Origin: Bacillota bacterium
GTDB lineage: Bacteria > Bacillota > Limnochordia > Darwinibacteriales > DTU012
Reading direction: 5' to 3'
Length of the DNA stretch: 9,493 bases
Assembly: GCA_012521805.1 (NCBI GenBank)
Contig: JAAYLQ010000141.1
Coordinates: forward strand, 1-9,493
This document shows, piece by piece, positions 7,519 through 9,493 of the stretch. Below the pieces are notes generated by a model. The model was not told the origin of the DNA. It ran no database searches and saw nothing but the letters and a program-made list of their open reading frames with translations. Both the position numbers and the translations under genes were made by a program. Numbering within the stretch: position 1 is the stretch's first letter; each line of letters starts with the position of its first letter.

Positions 7519-8319
7519 ATGGGAAAATCTATAGTGATTACAAGTGGTAAAGGTGGAGTAGGAAAAACAACAACAACTGCCAATATTGGGACCGGATTAG
7601 CTCAGATTGGCAGAAAGGTGTGCTTGGTGGATGCAGACATAGGGCTGCGCAACCTTGATGTAGTAATGGGGTTAGAAAACCGCATTGTTTATGATCTGAT
7701 TGATGTGGTTGAAGGCCACTGTCGTGTTCGATCAGCGCTGATCAAGGATAAACGTTTTGATAATTTGTTTCTACTTCCAGCTGCCCAAACCCGTGAAAAA
7801 GATGCGGTTAATCCTGAGCAGATGGAAAAGCTAATTACCGAATTAAAGCAGGAATTTGATTATGTATTAGTGGATTGCCCAGCCGGAATTGAACAGGGTT
7901 TTAAAAATGCTATCGCTGGGGCTGATCTGGCTATTATTGTGACAACTCCTGAAGTATCGGCTGTTAGGGATGCTGATCGGATTATTGGTTTATTGGAAGC
8001 AGACGAACTGTTTGAGCCTCAGCTGATCGTAAACCGCATTCGTCCCGATATGATTCGGAGGGGCGATATGATGACCACTGATGATATGATCGATATTTTA
8101 GCTATTAAGTTGTTAGGAATTGTCCCTGATGATGAAAGCATCATTGTATCAACCAATAAAGGTGAACCAGCTGTTTTAGATAAGAAATCCGTATCGGGAC
8201 AAGCTTTTCGTAATATTGTGAGGAGACTTGAAGGCGCATCTGTTCCGTTTTTAGCTTTGGAAGAGGAGAACATGGTGAAACGATTGATGCGCTTCATCGG
8301 CATAGGAGGCAAAAGCTAA
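7519..8319 (+). CDS. minD: Septum site-determining ATPase MinD
   Basis: MinD is a ParA-type ATPase that dimerises on ATP binding, attaches to the membrane and recruits MinC. MinE triggers hydrolysis and release. The 266-residue protein has the deviant Walker A motif GKGGVGKTT (10-18) with the signature lysine K11 and catalytic-loop K16, the switch DAD (38-40) and a Walker B strand VLVD (116-119). It ends with an amphipathic, basic helix around MVKRLMRFIG (252-261), the membrane-targeting sequence. The ATG follows GGGAGGTG (7506-7513). The next gene, minE, starts 12 bases downstream. It is not one of the flagellar ParA-like proteins (FlhG/YlxH), because the C-terminal membrane helix and the minC/minE neighbours are both present. 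Confidence 0.97.
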   Translation: MGKSIVITSGKGGVGKTTTTANIGTGLAQIGRKVCLVDADIGLRNLDVVMGLENRIVYDLIDVVEGHCRVRSALIKDKRFDNLFLLPAAQTREKDAVNPEQMEKLITELKQEFDYVLVDCPAGIEQGFKNAIAGADLAIIVTTPEVSAVRDADRIIGLLEADELFEPQLIVNRIRPDMIRRGDMMTTDDMIDILAIKLLGIVPDDESIIVSTNKGEPAVLDKKSVSGQAFRNIVRRLEGASVPFLALEEENMVKRLMRFIGIGGKS

Positions 8320-8331
8320 GGAGGGTCAGCC

Positions 8332-8595
8332 GTGTTGGAATGGTTAGCAAAGCTGTTTGGTACCACCGAAAGTAGTAAAGATCGTGCAAAGGAACGGCTG
8401 CGTCTTGTATTAGTGCAGGATCGGGCTATACTCTCCCCGGGATTGCTGGAAGCCTTGAAAGAAGATATGATTGCAGTATTGTCTAAGTATATGGAAATTG
8501 ATGAAGAGGCTTTAGAGGTCAATCTTGACAGCAGCGATGATTCGGTTGCATTGGTTGCAAATATTCCGGTACGCAGTGTAAGACGCAAAATATAG
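8332..8595 (+). CDS. minE: Cell division topological specificity factor MinE
   Basis: MinE stimulates MinD ATPase activity and frees midcell from MinCD inhibition. The 87-residue length is typical. The N-terminus MLEWLAKLFG is an amphipathic membrane-targeting helix. The following ERLRLVLVQDRA (21-32) is the anti-MinCD segment that contacts MinD. The C-terminal half is the topological specificity domain that forms the dimer. The GTG start follows a strong AAGGAGGG site at 8318-8325, which overlaps the minD stop, so translation is probably coupled. A terminator directly follows, making minE the last gene of the run. MinE together with sporulation genes suggests a Clostridia-like Min system rather than the DivIVA/MinJ system of Bacillus. 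Confidence 0.95.
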   Translation: MLEWLAKLFGTTESSKDRAKERLRLVLVQDRAILSPGLLEALKEDMIAVLSKYMEIDEEALEVNLDSSDDSVALVANIPVRSVRRKI

Positions 8596-8596
8596 A

Positions 8597-8625
8597 AACC
8601 TTTTCCTCTCAGGAAGAGGTTTTTT
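8597..8625 (+). terminator. Rho-independent terminator after minE
   Basis: AACCTTTTCCT (8597-8607) pairs with AGGAAGAGGTT (8611-8621) around a three-base CTC loop. The stem is 11 pairs with a single G-T wobble, and T residues continue to 8625. It starts two bases after the minE stop and ends the mre-min transcription unit. The next two genes therefore need their own promoter or readthrough. Confidence 0.9.
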
Positions 8626-8637
8626 GTTATGATTTAG

Positions 8638-8673
8638 TCCTTTGGCTAATATATTTAACTAACAGCCAAAGGA
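8638..8673 (+). promoter_or_regulatory. 10-bp perfect inverted repeat overlapping the next ribosome binding site
   Basis: TCCTTTGGCT (8638-8647) and AGCCAAAGGA (8664-8673) are perfect inverse complements separated by 16 A/T-rich bases. The right arm contains most of the Shine-Dalgarno AAAGGAGG (8668-8675) of the gene that starts at 8684, and the left arm resembles the anti-Shine-Dalgarno. In RNA, the hairpin would hide the ribosome site; in DNA, it could be a dyad operator. There is no T run after it, so it is not a terminator. The A/T-rich loop also holds a TATATT (8650-8655), which could be a -10 box. If transcription started just after it, the hairpin would be absent from the RNA. Confidence 0.5.
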
Positions 8674-8683
8674 GGTGATGGGT

Positions 8684-8926
8684 ATGGCAATTCGTCTGCC
8701 AAACAGTGTTTATGCAGCCGTTATCATTTTTGTTATGATTGGATTGCTTTACGAAGTCAATTTACCGATTATTTTGGAGTTAAATCGCTATTTAGAATTT
8801 GTTCTTACTACCGACTTCGATATGCAGTTTATTACCAGACCAATTGAACAACTGAAGCAGACATTCACCAATTTTGAAATGGAAGCGTTAGTTCAAAGTT
8901 TACCGCGGATTGCTACGGGATGGTGA
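8684..8926 (+). CDS. Short membrane protein at the spoIVFA position, lacking a LytM/M23 domain
   Basis: An 80-residue protein with one membrane helix near the N-terminus (about 9-27, VYAAVIIFVM then IGLLYEVNLP), followed by a polar tail of about 50 residues that contains VLTTDFDMQF (40-49). I do not recognise it by motif. Its place directly before a spoIVFB-type protease matches spoIVFA, whose product is also a single-pass membrane protein. B. subtilis SpoIVFA is much longer and ends in a LytM domain, which is absent here. It may be a reduced SpoIVFA, or an unrelated short partner. The ATG at 8684 is eight bases after GGAGG (8671-8675); in-frame GTG 8675 and ATG 8678 lie within that site and are unlikely. 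The next gene begins four bases after its stop. Confidence 0.7.
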   Translation: MAIRLPNSVYAAVIIFVMIGLLYEVNLPIILELNRYLEFVLTTDFDMQFITRPIEQLKQTFTNFEMEALVQSLPRIATGW

Positions 8927-8930
8927 GTAA

Positions 8931-9493
8931 ATGCGTATCGGCTCGATCATGGGGATTGTTATTAAAGTCAATCCCTTTTTTTTTTGCTGCTGCCTGTGGC
9001 TTCTGTTTACGGTCAGCTAATACCTACTTTGGTTGTGTTTGCAGTTGTGCTCTGGCACGAAGCAGTTCATGTCCTCACCGCTCTGTATTATGGGATGCGG
9101 GTTGTAGAAATAGAAATCCTACCATTTGGCGGAGTAGCCCGCATGGACGATCTAATGCAGTTTGAACCGCATATTGATGCTGCTGTTGCAGCTGTGGGTC
9201 CCATCAGCAATTTGGTGCTTTTGGGTATTTTTTGCTTGTGGCATAATTATTATCCAATTGATCCTGATTGGATGGATTTTATTGCCAGGGCTAACATTAG
9301 TATGGCTGCCCTCAATCTGCTGCCAGCTTTACCCCTTGATGGTGGACGGATTTTGCGCAGCCGCCTAATCAGCAGCATGGGTATCCGCCGAGCGACTGAA
9401 ATTGCGGCTCTAATTGGTCAGCTTTTTGCTGTTGGCTTTATATTAATAGGCTTAGCCGGAATCTTTTTTTATACAAGTGTCAATGCAGGAATC
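8931..9493 (+). CDS. spoIVFB: SpoIVFB-type site-2 protease (M50), frame broken at a T10 run and 3' partial
   Basis: Intramembrane zinc metalloprotease; B. subtilis SpoIVFB cleaves pro-sigmaK in the mother cell. The ATG at 8931 opens a frame that hits TAA at 9018-9020. Shifting by one base at the ten T (8976-8985) leads into a frame that stays open to the window end. Read with one extra T, the protein begins MRIGSIMGIVIKVNPFFF and continues into LLLPVASVYGQ. It has the zinc motif HEAVH at 43-47, LPFGG at 64-68, a GPISN block at 90-94 and NLLPALPLDGG at 129-139 with D137 as third ligand. These positions coincide with H43, E44, H47 and D137 as I recall them for B. subtilis SpoIVFB. No CBS domain is reached before the edge at residue 188. 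Whether the break is a sequencing error, recoding or real inactivation cannot be told here. Confidence 0.85.
8976..8985 (+). repeat. Homopolymer T10 at the frame break of the spoIVFB-like gene
   Basis: Ten T residues in a row, inside codons 16-19 of the protease gene. In the upstream frame they read as three Phe codons plus the first base of TGC. The downstream frame needs eleven. The run contains U UUU UUU in the correct phase for -1 ribosomal slippage, and it is long enough for RNA polymerase slippage. It is equally a classic site for homopolymer sequencing error. Confidence 0.9.

Noticed and set aside
8986..9017. Possible stimulatory hairpin downstream of the T10 slip site (GCTG with CAGC, and GCC-TGT-GGC)
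   Set aside because: Only three or four base pairs each; too weak to support a claim of programmed frameshifting.
8920..9368. Two open frames (8920-9165 and 9162-9368) that together span the protease region
   Set aside because: They are in the wrong frames relative to the HEAVH and PLDGG motifs, are rich in Cys, Ser and Trp without any pattern, and arise only because the real frame is broken at the T10 run.

Overview
The window reads as a stretch of a spore-forming, low-to-mid G+C Bacillota (Firmicutes) chromosome. Supporting signs are strong purine-rich Shine-Dalgarno sites, frequent GTG/TTG starts, dense co-directional genes all on the + strand, and the conserved block maf-radC-mreBCD-mrdA/PBP2-minCDE followed by a spoIVF-type locus. 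The presence of MinE together with sporulation genes points to a clostridial-type lineage rather than Bacillus, which uses DivIVA/MinJ. I cannot name a genus from sequence alone.

Layout. Positions 1-264 hold no confident gene: two unrecognised open frames run in from the left edge, followed by a probable promoter. cysK (cysteine synthase) follows at 265 and ends in a clear intrinsic terminator (about 1187-1210), so it is its own transcription unit. From 1278 to 8595 nine genes lie almost back to back: maf, radC, mreB, mreC, mreD, a class B PBP2 gene, minC, minD and minE. A second clear terminator follows at 8597-8625. After it come a 10-bp inverted repeat covering a ribosome binding site, a short membrane protein gene (8684-8926) in the position of spoIVFA, and a spoIVFB-type intramembrane metalloprotease gene running off the right edge.

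How they work together. MreB/C/D and PBP2 form the core of the elongasome that inserts lateral-wall peptidoglycan. MinC/D/E place the division septum. SpoIVFB-type proteases act in the mother cell and in Bacillus subtilis cleave pro-sigmaK while being held in check by SpoIVFA and BofA. The window is therefore a cell-shape, division and sporulation locus, with a biosynthetic gene (cysK) and a genome-maintenance/nucleotide-hygiene pair (radC, maf) at its front.

Most unusual points: (1) the spoIVFB-like gene is out of frame at a run of ten T. Reading one extra T, or a -1 slip, restores a protein whose HExxH and DG residues fall at positions 43-47 and 137, the positions I recall for B. subtilis SpoIVFB. 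(2) The SpoIVFA-position protein is only about 80 residues and has no LytM/M23 domain. (3) A perfect 10-bp inverted repeat would bury the Shine-Dalgarno of that gene. The rest of the window is conventional. I found no tRNA, rRNA, CRISPR array or intact mobile element.
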